A DNA stretch of 64,000 nt from an uncultured Oscillospiraceae bacterium (GCA_944385365.1 CALWWW010000001.1:1-64000), one strand, 5' to 3'. Shown: positions 53,018 through 62,776, counted from the first letter of the stretch. Numbers and translations are program-made. The notes: a model not told the origin generated them from the letters alone.

Positions 53018-54462
53018 CGAAAAAACAATGGATTTTTGCGGGAATCGCGGCGGTGTTCATCGCCGCGATTGCCCTATTTGCCGACTTGTATTCCAAGGCC
53101 GTTCCGCCCCGGTGGGTACCGTGGCAGGAAGCCCGTCTCTCCGGTACCACGCCGGGCGAGCCGGACGAAATTCTGCTGGAAAACCGGACGCTGCGGGTCC
53201 GGACGGCGGGCGAAACCGTCTGGGAGACGGAACCGGAAATTCCGGTGCAGGATGTTCTCTGGCAGGACATCGACCACGACGGCAGCCGGGAACTGCTGCT
53301 TCTGTGCTGGCGGCAGGGCCGCTACGGCGACAGCCGCCCATTCTGGGTGGAGGAAAACGACACGTCCTGGTCCCAGCACATTTTCATCTATGATTGGACC
53401 GGCGACACCATGCGCCCCATCTGGATGGCCTCGGAGCTGGGGCGGGAGGTGGAGACGTGGTCCTTTGGCGAGACGCGGCGGCTGGTGCTGACGGACCGGC
53501 GCGGCGAGGAAACCGCCTGGGATTGGCTGAGCTGGGGCCTGACCAACATTCCCCTGGTACCGGCGGAACTGACCTTCGCAGTCCTGGGGGACAATCTGAT
53601 TCACCGGCAGATTTACGACTATGCGTTCCGGCGGCAGAACGGCGACTTTTCGTTCTGTTATGAACCCCTGGCCGACGAACTTTCCCAATACGACGTGACG
53701 GCCATCCAGCAGGAGGGGCTTTTTGTCACCGAACCGTCGGAGTACGCCTCCTTTCCCCTCATCGGTACACCCATCCAGGTGGGCGAGGCCCTGGCCGATG
53801 CCGGCTTTTCCGTGGTCAGCTGCGCCGGAAACCACGCGTTGGACTGCGGCACCGAGGCCATCGACCGGACCGCATCGTTCTTTGCAGACCGCGGTATTCT
53901 CAGCCCCGGCATCCAGGCGACAACCGACGGCGGCTTTCGCGCCTACGAGGTTTTGGAGAAAAACGGCATCCGCTGCGCGTTCCTGGGCTTTACCCAGACC
54001 ACCAACGGCCACCGGTTGCCGGAAGATACCCCCTGGTCCCTCCACACGCTGGACAACGAGGACCAGGTCCTGGACGCTCTGGCGGAAGCCCGAGCGGATG
54101 CGGATTTAGTGGTGGTGTTCGTCCATTGGGGCACCGAATACGCAGCGGAGCCCGACGAAACCCAGCTGCGGTGGGCACGGCTCTTTGCCGAGGGCGGTGC
54201 CGACGTGGCCCTTGGGACCCATCCCCACGTTCTCCAGCCCGTAGAATGGGTGGAGGGCCGGGACGGTCACAAAACCCTGGTGTACTACTCCCTGGGCAAC
54301 TGCATTTCCGCCCAGTCGGACCCGGCCTGCCGCCTGGGCGGTCTGGCCTGGTTCACGGCGGTTTTGGAGGACGGTGTCTGCCGCATTGCCGAGAGCGGTC
54401 TGAAAACCGTGGAAACCCTGGAGGAAACCGGCCGCTATACCGTGGCTCTGGTCCCATCATAA
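53014..54462 (+). CDS. CapA-family (metallophosphatase-like) membrane-anchored protein
   Basis: This 482-residue protein has an N-terminal membrane anchor (about 6-26), a region with an FG-GAP/VCBS-like turn (DIDHDGSRELLLL), then the PGA_cap/CapA domain from about 187 (LTFAVLGDNLIHRQIYDYAF, SCAGNHALDCG, VVVFVHWGTEY, ALGTHPHVLQPVE, VYYSLGNCI). CapA proteins act in poly-gamma-glutamate synthesis or related envelope work, but without capB and capC that role is not implied. ATG 53014 overlaps the previous stop. Confidence 0.9.
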   Translation: MTKKQWIFAGIAAVFIAAIALFADLYSKAVPPRWVPWQEARLSGTTPGEPDEILLENRTLRVRTAGETVWETEPEIPVQDVLWQDIDHDGSRELLLLCWRQGRYGDSRPFWVEENDTSWSQHIFIYDWTGDTMRPIWMASELGREVETWSFGETRRLVLTDRRGEETAWDWLSWGLTNIPLVPAELTFAVLGDNLIHRQIYDYAFRRQNGDFSFCYEPLADELSQYDVTAIQQEGLFVTEPSEYASFPLIGTPIQVGEALADAGFSVVSCAGNHALDCGTEAIDRTASFFADRGILSPGIQATTDGGFRAYEVLEKNGIRCAFLGFTQTTNGHRLPEDTPWSLHTLDNEDQVLDALAEARADADLVVVFVHWGTEYAAEPDETQLRWARLFAEGGADVALGTHPHVLQPVEWVEGRDGHKTLVYYSLGNCISAQSDPACRLGGLAWFTAVLEDGVCRIAESGLKTVETLEETGRYTVALVPS

Positions 54463-54503
54463 ACGTCTGGAACCACGGCAACATTGGTCTGAACATATGA
54501 AAT

Positions 54504-54529
54504 GCCCGGCCCGCTTTCACGGGCCGGGC
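54504..54529. terminator. GC-rich bidirectional terminator
   Basis: GCCCGGCCCG/CGGGCCGGGC with loop CTTTCA, then TGCTTTAT. Confidence 0.7.
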
Positions 54530-54607
54530 TGCTTTATCATTTGAGAACTTTACCAGGTCCCATACATTGCCCAGTATCAGAGCGGCACGGCGGCCTGTTT
54601 GAGTCGG

Positions 54608-55936
54608 TCAAGTCAAGGGATGCATGGTGGAAAAGGCGCTGCCCTGCACCACTTCCCGCAGATTGGCCCGCAGCTCTCCGGCGCCGGCACCGGTCATCTG
54701 CCGTTCCCGCACCAGCCACTGTCCGTCCACAAACATGTGGCGCACATTGCCCGCCTGGGCGCTGTAGACCAGAGTGGAATAGGGGTCGTAAACCGGGTAC
54801 ATATTGAAGGAATCCGTCTCCAACAGGACGCAGTCCGCCTTCTTCCCCGGCTCCAGGGAGCCGATGACGTTCTCCAGACCCAGGGCCCGGGCCGCGCCCA
54901 CGGTGGCCATCTCCACGATGGCAGCGGCAGGCATGGCGCTGCGGTCATGGCTCTCGTTTTTCTGGAAGTTGGCGCAGAAACGCATCTGTGTCAGCAAATC
55001 CAGGGTGTTGCCGCTGGCAGGGCCGTCGGTGCCGAAGCCCACATGGATGCCCCGTTCCAGCATGGCCATGACCGGAGCCACCCCCTTGGCGGCTTTGGTG
55101 TTGGAGGCGATGCAGTGGGCCACCGAGGCCCCGGCCGCCGCCATCCGGTCCAGGTCCGCTTCCGATACCCGGATGGCGTGGGCCAGGATGGTCCGCCGGT
55201 CCAGAACGCCCAGGGCATCCAGGTACTCCACCGGCGTCTGGCCGTAGGTCTCCCGGAAATAGGTCATCTCATAGTCCATCTCCGCCGTGTGGAGGGAAAA
55301 GGGCGTGGCGGCGTTTTGGTCGATGGCATGGGCCTGCCGCAGCACCTCCGCCGAGCAGGTGTTGGTGGCGTGGGGTGCCAGATACACCTGGACCCGGCGG
55401 CCGGGACGGTTCCAGCGGTCCATCAGGTCCCGGCCATAGGCCATGGCATCGGCAGGATTGGCAAAGTCACAGGTTGGTGCGTCCATAAGGGTCTGGCCCG
55501 CAAAGCCCCGAATGCCGCTGTCCTCCATGGCACGGGCCGCCTGCTCCGTAAAGTAGTACATATCCAGCACTGTAGTCACGCCGCTGAGCAGCAGCTCCGC
55601 CGCGCCGTAGCGGGTGGAATGGTAGACCATGTCGCCGCTCATGGCCTGCTGCTCCATGGGCAGCAGGAAGACCCGCAGCCGGTCCTTGCAGTCGTCGCCC
55701 AGGCCCCGGAACGCCACCATGCCCAGATGGGCGTGGAGGTTCACCATGCCGGGCATGAGAATCCCCCGGCGGCCGTCGATAACCGTGTAGCCGGTCCAGT
55801 CCCGGCTGCGATAGTCCTCCATGGTGCCGACATGGCGGATCCGGTCGTCCTCCATGGCCACATACCCGTCGGGCAGAATGTCCCGGGCCCCATTCATGGT
55901 AACAACGATGCTGTTGATAATCACATGTTTTTTCAC
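54608..55936 (-). CDS. SsnA/TRZ-ATZ-type amidohydrolase
   Basis: This 442-residue protein has the metal motif MVNLHAHLG, HTAEMDYE, the His/Asp ligands in AHAIRVSE and GFGTDGPAS, as in chlorohydrolases, S-adenosylhomocysteine deaminases and SsnA. Start is GTG 55936, overlapping the adenine deaminase stop (GTGA), with AGGGGGG upstream. It is the last gene of the LysR-linked operon. With adenine deaminase before it, a role in deamination or ring opening of an imported nucleobase-like compound is likely, but the exact substrate is not known. Confidence 0.85.
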   Translation of the reverse strand: MKKHVIINSIVVTMNGARDILPDGYVAMEDDRIRHVGTMEDYRSRDWTGYTVIDGRRGILMPGMVNLHAHLGMVAFRGLGDDCKDRLRVFLLPMEQQAMSGDMVYHSTRYGAAELLLSGVTTVLDMYYFTEQAARAMEDSGIRGFAGQTLMDAPTCDFANPADAMAYGRDLMDRWNRPGRRVQVYLAPHATNTCSAEVLRQAHAIDQNAATPFSLHTAEMDYEMTYFRETYGQTPVEYLDALGVLDRRTILAHAIRVSEADLDRMAAAGASVAHCIASNTKAAKGVAPVMAMLERGIHVGFGTDGPASGNTLDLLTQMRFCANFQKNESHDRSAMPAAAIVEMATVGAARALGLENVIGSLEPGKKADCVLLETDSFNMYPVYDPYSTLVYSAQAGNVRHMFVDGQWLVRERQMTGAGAGELRANLREVVQGSAFSTMHPLT

Positions 55937-57654
55937 AGTATCCCCCCTTCTTCCCCATCCTGCCAGAATAGCAGGGGCAGCCTGGTCTGAGTTTTCACCA
56001 GGAATAATCCCCGTTCGCTGACCTTCAGCTCCGGCGATACCAGCAGGGACTGGGTGGACAGGTTCATGATGACGTTGTTGTTGTCGTAGCCCAGGGCCTC
56101 CATTGCCCGGCGGACTGCGCCCAGCTCCCGGGCCAGGTCCTCAATGGGGCCATCGGACAGGATGCCGCCCACGGGCAGACCGGCGGCGGTGACCTGCCCG
56201 CCCCGAACGCAGACGTAGGCGCCCTGACGGCGCACCACCTCCCGCTGAGCGGCGATCATATCCTCGACGCAGTTGCCGCTGACGAGAAGATTGTGGCTGT
56301 CATGGGACCAGCTGGTGGCCACGGCCCCGGGAGCCGTGAAGCCCGGCTCGGTGAGGGCGTGGGCGATGCCGCCGGTCTTACCGTAACGCTCATAGACCGT
56401 CACCAGATTCAGTCCCGCCCCCTGCCAGTCCACGACGCCGTCCCGGACCGGCAGGGTCCGGACCCGATGCTCTGTGGCGTTGCCGAAGGTCTTGCAGCCC
56501 ATGACATTGGCCTGGACCTCCGTCAGATGGTCCGGCACCCGCAGGACAAAGTCCTCGGCCACGGCCTCCCGGCAGTGGATGGAATGGTAAAAGGATTCTG
56601 GAAAGCGGAAGTTCTCCGCCGACGGCTCCTCCCCTGTGTACGGCCTGCCCCGCTTGTAGACGGCCTCGATGGCGAAGGTGTCCAAATCCGACAGAATGAG
56701 AAAGTCCGCCAGTCTGCCGGGGGCGATGATGCCCCGGTCGGTGAAGCCCATGCGCCGGGCCGGGGTCCAGGTGGCGCAGTAGATGGCCTGTTCCATGGCC
56801 ATGCCGTTGGCCGCGGCCAGCTTGATGTTTTCGTTCAGGTGGCCTTTCAGCAGCTTGTCAGGCATGACATCGTCGGTGACCAACGCTGCGTTTTCCCACA
56901 GATGATGGTCGTTCATGGCCGCGATCACTTCCCGTGTCAGGGATTTGGCCTGCAATTCCAGGAACATGCCCTTGCGGCTCTTTTCCACCACGGACTCCGG
57001 CGTCTGCTGGGTGTGGTCGGCGTCCACCCCGGCGGCGATAAAGGCCGACAGGTCCTCGCCGGTGATGGCCGGACAGTGGCCCTCCAGCCGCAGGGACGGC
57101 CGACGGCGGCGGCACAGGGCGATGATGCGCCGCAGCAGCGTCTCCTCCTGAGACACCAGGGCCTGAAAGTTCATGACCTCGCCGAGACAGACAATTTTCT
57201 CGTTGGCCAGCAGGGTCTCCACCTCGGCTTCGGTGATGGCGCCGCCGCTGGTCTCCATGGACACGTCGGTGGATGGCACACAGGACGGGATGCCGTAGAA
57301 GATATCCAGCACCGGCGTCTGCTCCAGAAATGCTTCGATGCCCGCCAGGCCGAAGACGTTGGCGATCTCATGGGGATCGGACACCACGGTGGTGGTGCCG
57401 TGGGTCAGGGCCCACCGGGAAAAGGCGTAAGGATAGGTCATGGAGCTTTCCACATGCATATGGATATCGATAAGGCCCGGGACAATATATTTGCCCGTGC
57501 AGTCCACGACCCGGTCCGCCGTCCAGTCCGCAGATGGAAAAACAGGGGAAAGGGTTTGAAACCTTTCCCCTGTGATCGCCAGATCCATCTTCAAAAAGCA
57601 TTGCTCAAAGGTTTGAAACACCAACGCATTTTTCAAAATCAGATCTGCATGCAT
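55933..57654 (-). CDS. ade: Adenine deaminase
   Basis: This 573-residue protein has the Ade layout: LVFQTFEQCFLKMDLAI start, VPGLIDIHMHVESSM, GTTTVVSDPHEIANVFG, GLGEVMN-type segment (CLGEVMNFQAL), LRLEGHCPAI, DHTQQTPESV, and the C-terminal Ade_C domain with TSWSHDSHNLLVSG and GGQVTA. It converts adenine to hypoxanthine. ATG 57654 (MHADLILKN) has AGAGGG upstream; the longer frame from 57756 overlaps the binding protein gene. It is 19 bp after the ABC binding protein. Confidence 0.95.
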   Translation of the reverse strand: MHADLILKNALVFQTFEQCFLKMDLAITGERFQTLSPVFPSADWTADRVVDCTGKYIVPGLIDIHMHVESSMTYPYAFSRWALTHGTTTVVSDPHEIANVFGLAGIEAFLEQTPVLDIFYGIPSCVPSTDVSMETSGGAITEAEVETLLANEKIVCLGEVMNFQALVSQEETLLRRIIALCRRRRPSLRLEGHCPAITGEDLSAFIAAGVDADHTQQTPESVVEKSRKGMFLELQAKSLTREVIAAMNDHHLWENAALVTDDVMPDKLLKGHLNENIKLAAANGMAMEQAIYCATWTPARRMGFTDRGIIAPGRLADFLILSDLDTFAIEAVYKRGRPYTGEEPSAENFRFPESFYHSIHCREAVAEDFVLRVPDHLTEVQANVMGCKTFGNATEHRVRTLPVRDGVVDWQGAGLNLVTVYERYGKTGGIAHALTEPGFTAPGAVATSWSHDSHNLLVSGNCVEDMIAAQREVVRRQGAYVCVRGGQVTAAGLPVGGILSDGPIEDLARELGAVRRAMEALGYDNNNVIMNLSTQSLLVSPELKVSERGLFLVKTQTRLPLLFWQDGEEGGIL

Positions 57655-57673
57655 ACGATTCCCTCTCGACGGC

Positions 57674-58705
57674 TCAGCTGTTGAGGGTACGGTTCCACTG
57701 GTCGATCCAGCTCTCCAGCTGGGCGTTGACGAAGGTGAAGTCCAGCACACGGGCATTGGCGGCGGTGTCGCCGTAGGTCAGGGTGGCGGCCTCCTCATCG
57801 GTCAGGGTGACGGTGCTGTTGGTGGGCGCCTCATTGAGGACGGCCACGTTGTTCTTCTGGACCTCTTCGGACAGGCGGTAGTTGATGTACTCATAGGCCA
57901 GGTCCATGTTCTCGGCGTTCTTGGGAATGTTCAGCAGATTGAAGTTGGCATAGGTGCCGGTGGGCGCAATGTAGGTCAGTTCGGGGTTGGCACCCAGGAT
58001 GACGGGCACGCCGAAGTCGCCGATGATGGCGGCGGTGATCTCACCGGAGGTGAACATGTTCACCAGATCGGAGGACTTGGAGTAAGTCTTGACGATATTG
58101 GGCTTCAGGGCGGCCAGCTGCTCGAAAGCTGCGGCACCGTTGTCGGTGGTGATATCCACACCGGCGTGGTCGGAAGCAATGTAGACCATGGCGGGGCCGA
58201 AGGTGGTGGTGATATCGGGAATGGCGATCTTACCCTCCAGGGCGGCGTCCCACAGGTCGTCGAAGGAGGTGATCTCCATGCCGCAGGCCTCGCGGTCATA
58301 GACGATGCCCACGCTGTTGATGGTGTAGGCGATGCCCTGGCCGTTCTCCGCCAACTCCTTGGCGGGGGCGATAAGGTTCTCGGCGTTGGGAATCTTGGAC
58401 AGGTCCAGCTCAGCAAAGAGGCCCTCGTCAGCGCCCTGGGCCGTCAGGGCCTGGGACAGCTCGATGACGTCGATGCCGGCGTTGGCATTGGCGGACAGCT
58501 TGGTATAGCGCTCATTGGTGGTGCCGGTCTCAGTGACAATCTCACAGTCGGCCTGCTCCTCGAAGGGGCCGTAGACCTCCTCGGCGGAGATATCCTCGCT
58601 GAGGCCGTAGGTGGACAGCACCAGCTTGTTCTTGCTGCTGCCGCCGCAGGCGGTCATGCCCACCAGCATCATGCAGGCCAGGGCCAAAGCAATCAATTTT
58701 TTCAT
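57674..58705 (-). CDS. ABC transporter substrate-binding lipoprotein (PotD-like)
   Basis: This 343-residue protein has a lipoprotein signal (LVGMTAC, Cys20) and a type II periplasmic-binding fold of the spermidine/putrescine group (NKLVLSTYGLSED, NERYTKLSANANAGIDVIEL, GIAYTINSVGIVYDRE, FGVPVILGANPELTYIAPTG). ATG 58705 follows GGAGGA. The ligand is not certain. Its place between a PotABC-type transporter and adenine deaminase makes a purine-like or polyamine ligand possible. Confidence 0.9.
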   Translation of the reverse strand: MKKLIALALACMMLVGMTACGGSSKNKLVLSTYGLSEDISAEEVYGPFEEQADCEIVTETGTTNERYTKLSANANAGIDVIELSQALTAQGADEGLFAELDLSKIPNAENLIAPAKELAENGQGIAYTINSVGIVYDREACGMEITSFDDLWDAALEGKIAIPDITTTFGPAMVYIASDHAGVDITTDNGAAAFEQLAALKPNIVKTYSKSSDLVNMFTSGEITAAIIGDFGVPVILGANPELTYIAPTGTYANFNLLNIPKNAENMDLAYEYINYRLSEEVQKNNVAVLNEAPTNSTVTLTDEEAATLTYGDTAANARVLDFTFVNAQLESWIDQWNRTLNS

Positions 58706-58748
58706 GTTCCATTCCTCCATTTTTCTATAAAACGCGCCGCAATACGGC

Positions 58749-59798
58749 TTAGTTTTCCTCGTTGGCCACCAGGACCAGCTTGTTCTGGGGCAGATACAGG
58801 CGGATTCCCTGTCCCTCGTCGTAGACCTGATCCGGGTCCATGTTGACGGTCAGCTTGCCGGCCTCGGTCTCAATCTCATACTGGTAGCTCTTACCCAGGA
58901 ACGTGCGGATGCCCACCGTGCCCTTGAGGATGTTTTCCGTCTGGTCCGGGGCGGCCACGGTGATATCGTCGGGGCGGATGGTACCCTTGCAGGCCGTCAG
59001 CTCCGAGGGCTCGGCCACGGTGAAGGTCTGGCCGCTGGGGGTCTTGTACGTACAGCCCTCCACCCGGGTCAGATTCAGGAAGTTGTGGAAGCCGATGAAC
59101 CGGGCGATAAACTCCGTCTTGGGCTTCTTGTAGATGACCTCGGGGGCGTCGTACTGCTCGATGACACCCTTGTTCATGACGGCCACCTTGTCGGAGATGG
59201 AGAAGCACTCCTCCTGGTCGTGGGTGACAAAGATGGTGGTGATGCCCAGGGCCTTCTGGATGCGCTTGATCTCCACGCGCATCTCCACCCGGAGCTTGGC
59301 GTCCAGGTTGGACAGGGGCTCGTCCAGCAGCAGCAGCTTCGGCTCGATGACCAGGGCGCGGGCCAGGGCCACGCGCTGGCGCTGGCCGCCGGACATCTGC
59401 TGGGGGAAGCGGTCCTTCAGCTCCGTCAGGCCGCAGATTTCCAGCATGTGCAGGACCTTCCGGGAGATTTCCTCCTTAGAGAGCTTGCGCAACTTCAAAC
59501 CGAAAGCCACGTTGTCAAAGACGTTCAGATGTGGGAACAGGGCGTAGCTCTGGAACACCAGACCGAAGCCCCGCTTGTGGGTGGGTACCTTGGTGATGTC
59601 GGTGCCGTCCAGGGACAGGGTACCGCCTACGGGCTCGATGAAACCGGCCACCACCCGCAGCGTGGTGGTCTTGCCGCAGCCGCTGGGACCCAGCAGGGAC
59701 ACCAGCTCGCCCTTCTGGATGTCCAGGTCCAAACCCTTGAGCACCTGCTTGTTTTTGTCGTATACGACGTCGATGTTTCTCAGTGACAGAAATTCCAT
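58749..59798 (-). CDS. ABC transporter ATP-binding protein (PotA-like)
   Basis: This 349-residue protein has Walker A GPSGCGKTT, signature MSGGQRQRVALARAL, Walker B LLLLDEPLSNLD and the switch His in VTHDQEEC. A C-terminal TOBE domain (about 270-345) places it in the polyamine/iron group. ATG 59798 (GGGAGA upstream) is preferred over TTG 59804. It powers the two permeases encoded just upstream in the operon. Confidence 0.94.
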   Translation of the reverse strand: MEFLSLRNIDVVYDKNKQVLKGLDLDIQKGELVSLLGPSGCGKTTTLRVVAGFIEPVGGTLSLDGTDITKVPTHKRGFGLVFQSYALFPHLNVFDNVAFGLKLRKLSKEEISRKVLHMLEICGLTELKDRFPQQMSGGQRQRVALARALVIEPKLLLLDEPLSNLDAKLRVEMRVEIKRIQKALGITTIFVTHDQEECFSISDKVAVMNKGVIEQYDAPEVIYKKPKTEFIARFIGFHNFLNLTRVEGCTYKTPSGQTFTVAEPSELTACKGTIRPDDITVAAPDQTENILKGTVGIRTFLGKSYQYEIETEAGKLTVNMDPDQVYDEGQGIRLYLPQNKLVLVANEEN

Positions 59799-59816
59799 TT
59801 TCAACTCTCCCGTTTC

Positions 59817-60599
59817 TTACTTTGCCAGAGACGCAATGCCAAGGGTCTTGTCCACCACGACCATGATGATCACCGTGGCAGCCATGAGCAGCACGGAGAC
59901 GGCGGACACCGCCGGGTCGTAGTTGTACTCGATATAGTTCATCAGCGTGGCGGGGAAGGTGCTGACGCCGGGGCCGGTCAGAAACATGGAGACCGGGATA
60001 TTATTGAAGGAGTTGATAAAGGCCAGCATAAAGGCGGCGGAGATGCCGGAGGTGATGTTGGGCAGCACCGTCAGGAAGAAGGCCCGGCCCTTGGGGCAGC
60101 CCAGGCTCCAGGCGGCCTCCTCGATGGCGAAATCGAACTGGTCCAGACTGGAGCCCACCACCCGGATCACATAGGGCAGCGTCACCATAAAGTGGCCGAT
60201 GAGCAAACCCGTGAATACGGGGATATCCAGAGACAGGACGATGAACTGATAGAGGACAAAGCCGATGACGATGCCCGGCACGATGGTGGGGCTGAGGAAG
60301 ATGGACTTGAGCAGTCCCTTGCCCCGGATGTGGGACCGGGCCAGGGCGTAGGCGGCGGGGATACCCACGGCCAGAGCCAGAACCGTGGCCAGCAGGGCCA
60401 CAATGATGCTGGTGCGGAAGGATTCCAGGAAGGACTTGGTGGTAAAGACCTTGGCGAACCACTTCAGCGAAAAGCTCTCAATGGGGAACTGGATGGCGTT
60501 GCCGCCGCCGAAGGCCGTCACGGCAATGATGACCAGAGGCGCCACCAGAAAGGCGAACACCAGGACGGCAAAGACCGTCAGCACTTTTCCTTTTCTCAT
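59817..60599 (-). CDS. ABC transporter permease (PotC-like)
   Basis: This 260-residue protein has six membrane helices and the EAA loop EEAAWSLGCPKGRAFFLTVLP, which contacts the ATPase. The N-terminus LTVFAVLVFAFLVAPLVIIAVTAF is typical of PotC. AGAGGTG precedes ATG 60599. It is 3 bp from the PotB-like gene. Confidence 0.93.
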   Translation of the reverse strand: MRKGKVLTVFAVLVFAFLVAPLVIIAVTAFGGGNAIQFPIESFSLKWFAKVFTTKSFLESFRTSIIVALLATVLALAVGIPAAYALARSHIRGKGLLKSIFLSPTIVPGIVIGFVLYQFIVLSLDIPVFTGLLIGHFMVTLPYVIRVVGSSLDQFDFAIEEAAWSLGCPKGRAFFLTVLPNITSGISAAFMLAFINSFNNIPVSMFLTGPGVSTFPATLMNYIEYNYDPAVSAVSVLLMAATVIIMVVVDKTLGIASLAK

Positions 60600-60602
60600 G
60601 TC

Positions 60603-61427
60603 TTATGCACCTCTCTTGTCCAGCCGGGCCGCAATCTGGTTGAAGCACTTGATCACGACCAGGGTAATGACGATCATAATGACCGAAATGATAGCAGCGC
60701 CGGTCCAGTCGCCCACGCTCATGGCCCGCTGATAGATGAGGGTTGCCATGACCATCTGCTGGTTGCCGCCCAGCAGCTGGGGGGTGGTGTAGGCCGTCAG
60801 GGTGCCGGTGAACACCAGGGTGCTGCCGACGATGATACCCGGCAGGCTCATGGGGAAGATGACCCGCAGAAAGGCCGTCAGCCGGTTGGCGCCCAGGCTT
60901 TCGGCGGCCTCCATCATGTCGTCGCCGATGTTCTCCATGACGCCGGCCACGGTGACGATCATCAGGGGCAGGAACAGATACACCGAGCCGATGACGATGG
61001 CAAACTCCGTATAGAGGAGCTTCACGGGCTCGTCGATGACGCCCAGGGCCAGCAGCAGCCGGTTAATGATGCCGTTGGTGCCCAGAATGTTGATCCAGGC
61101 GAAGCTGCGCATGACGGAGTTGGTCATCATGGGGAAAATGGCCACAGCCAGCAGAATGCCGCGCCAGTGTTTGGTGCAGCGGCTGACGAAATAGGCCGTG
61201 GGGACGCCCAGCACCATGCAGCACGCCGTGGTAACGACGGCGATGCGCACCGTGCGGTAGAGGATGCCGCGATAGTATCCGTCGGAGAAGAACTCCACAT
61301 AGGCCGAGAAGGGATAGCCCTCGGCGAAGATGGACGGAAACAGCACCTTCAGCAGCGGCAGGAACAGGAAGACCGTCAGAATGATTAAAATTGGCGTAAT
61401 CATGTAGTATGCGCTTCGATTTTTCAT
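60603..61427 (-). CDS. ABC transporter permease (PotB-like)
   Basis: This 274-residue protein has six membrane helices with the EAA motif MEAAESLGANRLTAFLRVIFP. It is the first gene of the operon. ATG 61427 has AGAGGG at 6 nt and is preferred over ATG 61433, which lies in the SD. Divergent from the LysR gene, it is probably controlled by it at the 61494-61545 repeats. Confidence 0.93.
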   Translation of the reverse strand: MKNRSAYYMITPILIILTVFLFLPLLKVLFPSIFAEGYPFSAYVEFFSDGYYRGILYRTVRIAVVTTACCMVLGVPTAYFVSRCTKHWRGILLAVAIFPMMTNSVMRSFAWINILGTNGIINRLLLALGVIDEPVKLLYTEFAIVIGSVYLFLPLMIVTVAGVMENIGDDMMEAAESLGANRLTAFLRVIFPMSLPGIIVGSTLVFTGTLTAYTTPQLLGGNQQMVMATLIYQRAMSVGDWTGAAIISVIMIVITLVVIKCFNQIAARLDKRGA

Positions 61428-61493
61428 CTTCATCCCTCTTCAATCGCGATGGTCATTTGGCTGCCATGCCAAATGTTTCATATACTTTAAAAA

Positions 61494-61545
61494 TTATAGA
61501 TTATAGAAAGTTGATTTTTGCATGTCAAATATATATAATCTATAA
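61494..61545. promoter_or_regulatory. LysR-type operator in the divergent region
   Basis: TTATAGATTATA (61494-61505) and TATAATCTATAA (61534-61545) are perfect 12-bp inverted repeats 28 bp apart in an AT-rich region between the PotB-like gene and lysR. The spacing suits a LysR tetramer bound at two sites. Confidence 0.65.
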
Positions 61546-61598
61546 AAACTATGCAGTTACGCCATACGCTTGACCGCACCGGAACGGAGGAGTACGCC

Positions 61599-62528
61599 AT
61601 GGAATCGAGAGAAGTCCGCTACATCGCCGCCATTGCCCAGTACAAGAGCATCAGCAAGGCCGCCGAAGCCCTGTACATCTCCCAGCCTTCCCTGAGCAAG
61701 TACCTCAAAAGTGTGGAAACGCGGCTGGGCCAGCCCCTGTTCCAGCGCATCGGCATGGAGTACATCCCCACCTATCTGGGTGAACGCTACCTCCACTATG
61801 CCCAGCGCATCCTGGACAGCGAGCAGGAATGGAACGAAGAGTTCCACGACATCCTGCAAAACGGCTATGGCCGCATCAACCTGTGTCTGCCCATTATGCT
61901 GAGCAATGTGGTGCTGAACCAGGTACTGCCGCTGTTTTACCAGCGATACCCCAACATTCAGATCAATCTCTTTGAGGAGATGAACTTTGTGGCCGAGCGG
62001 GCCCTGGCGGACCCTTCCATCGATCTGACCATCTACAATCTCCATGAGCTGCCCCAGGAGCTGGACTATCAGATTCTGGGCCAGGAGGAAATTCTGTTGG
62101 TGGCGCCGCCGGACCATCCCCTGACGGCCGATGCCCAGCCCCGGCCCGGCTTTGGCCATCCCTGGGTCAGCCTGTCCCGGTTCCGTCAGGAGAAGTTCGT
62201 GCTCCTCTACCCCGACCAGAATACCGGCAACGCCGCCATGCAGCTGCTGAACAGCTACCACATGGACCCCGATATCCTCCTGCGGACCCGTAACAGTGAG
62301 CTGACCATCCGCCTGGCCATCAACGGCATGGGCATCACCTTTGCCCCGGAGCGGTATTGCCGCTACCTGCTGACGGCGGAGCAGCAGCGCCGCTGCTGCT
62401 TCTCCGTGGGCCGGGCAAAGCCTTTCACCAATACCCTGGTGGCCGCCTACCGCCGCCAGCGCTACCTGTCCACCCACGCGCAGGGACTGATCCATATTCT
62501 CCAGGAATATTGCAGTTCCGGCCGCTGA
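61599..62528 (+). CDS. LysR-family transcriptional regulator
   Basis: This 309-residue protein has the winged HTH at 1-60 (RYIAAIAQYKSISKAAEALYISQPSLSKYLKSVE) and a type II periplasmic-binding effector domain (about 90-300; NLCLPIMLSNVVLNQVLPLFYQRYPNIQINLFEE). ATG 61599 has GGAGGAG upstream. It is divergent from the six-gene transporter/deaminase operon and probably activates it in response to a substrate of that pathway. Confidence 0.94.
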   Translation: MESREVRYIAAIAQYKSISKAAEALYISQPSLSKYLKSVETRLGQPLFQRIGMEYIPTYLGERYLHYAQRILDSEQEWNEEFHDILQNGYGRINLCLPIMLSNVVLNQVLPLFYQRYPNIQINLFEEMNFVAERALADPSIDLTIYNLHELPQELDYQILGQEEILLVAPPDHPLTADAQPRPGFGHPWVSLSRFRQEKFVLLYPDQNTGNAAMQLLNSYHMDPDILLRTRNSELTIRLAINGMGITFAPERYCRYLLTAEQQRRCCFSVGRAKPFTNTLVAAYRRQRYLSTHAQGLIHILQEYCSSGR

Positions 62529-62637
62529 GCAGGCAGGACCCCGGCTAAGCCTAATTTCATTATTATATGCACTCCAAAGCAGCCGCCTCCGGGAGAAAGA
62601 CCAGGAAACAGCGCAGAGTGTCAAAAAACTTTCAAAA

Positions 62638-62676
62638 CACCCCCGTATCTGGTACAGGACATCAGATACGGGGGTG
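62638..62676. terminator. Terminator hairpin downstream of lysR and the tRNA pair
   Basis: CACCCCCGTATCTG/CAGATACGGGGGTG, 14-bp stem; followed on the minus strand by TTTTG. The stretch 62529-62776 otherwise shows nothing I can name. Confidence 0.6.
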
Positions 62677-62776
62677 TGTGATATGGAGCAGTAGAGAAAG
62701 GAGTTAAGGAACGAAGTCGTAGCGACAGACCCGAAAACATTGGTACCCGGAGATCATGATTGCTGAAAAAGCAAGA

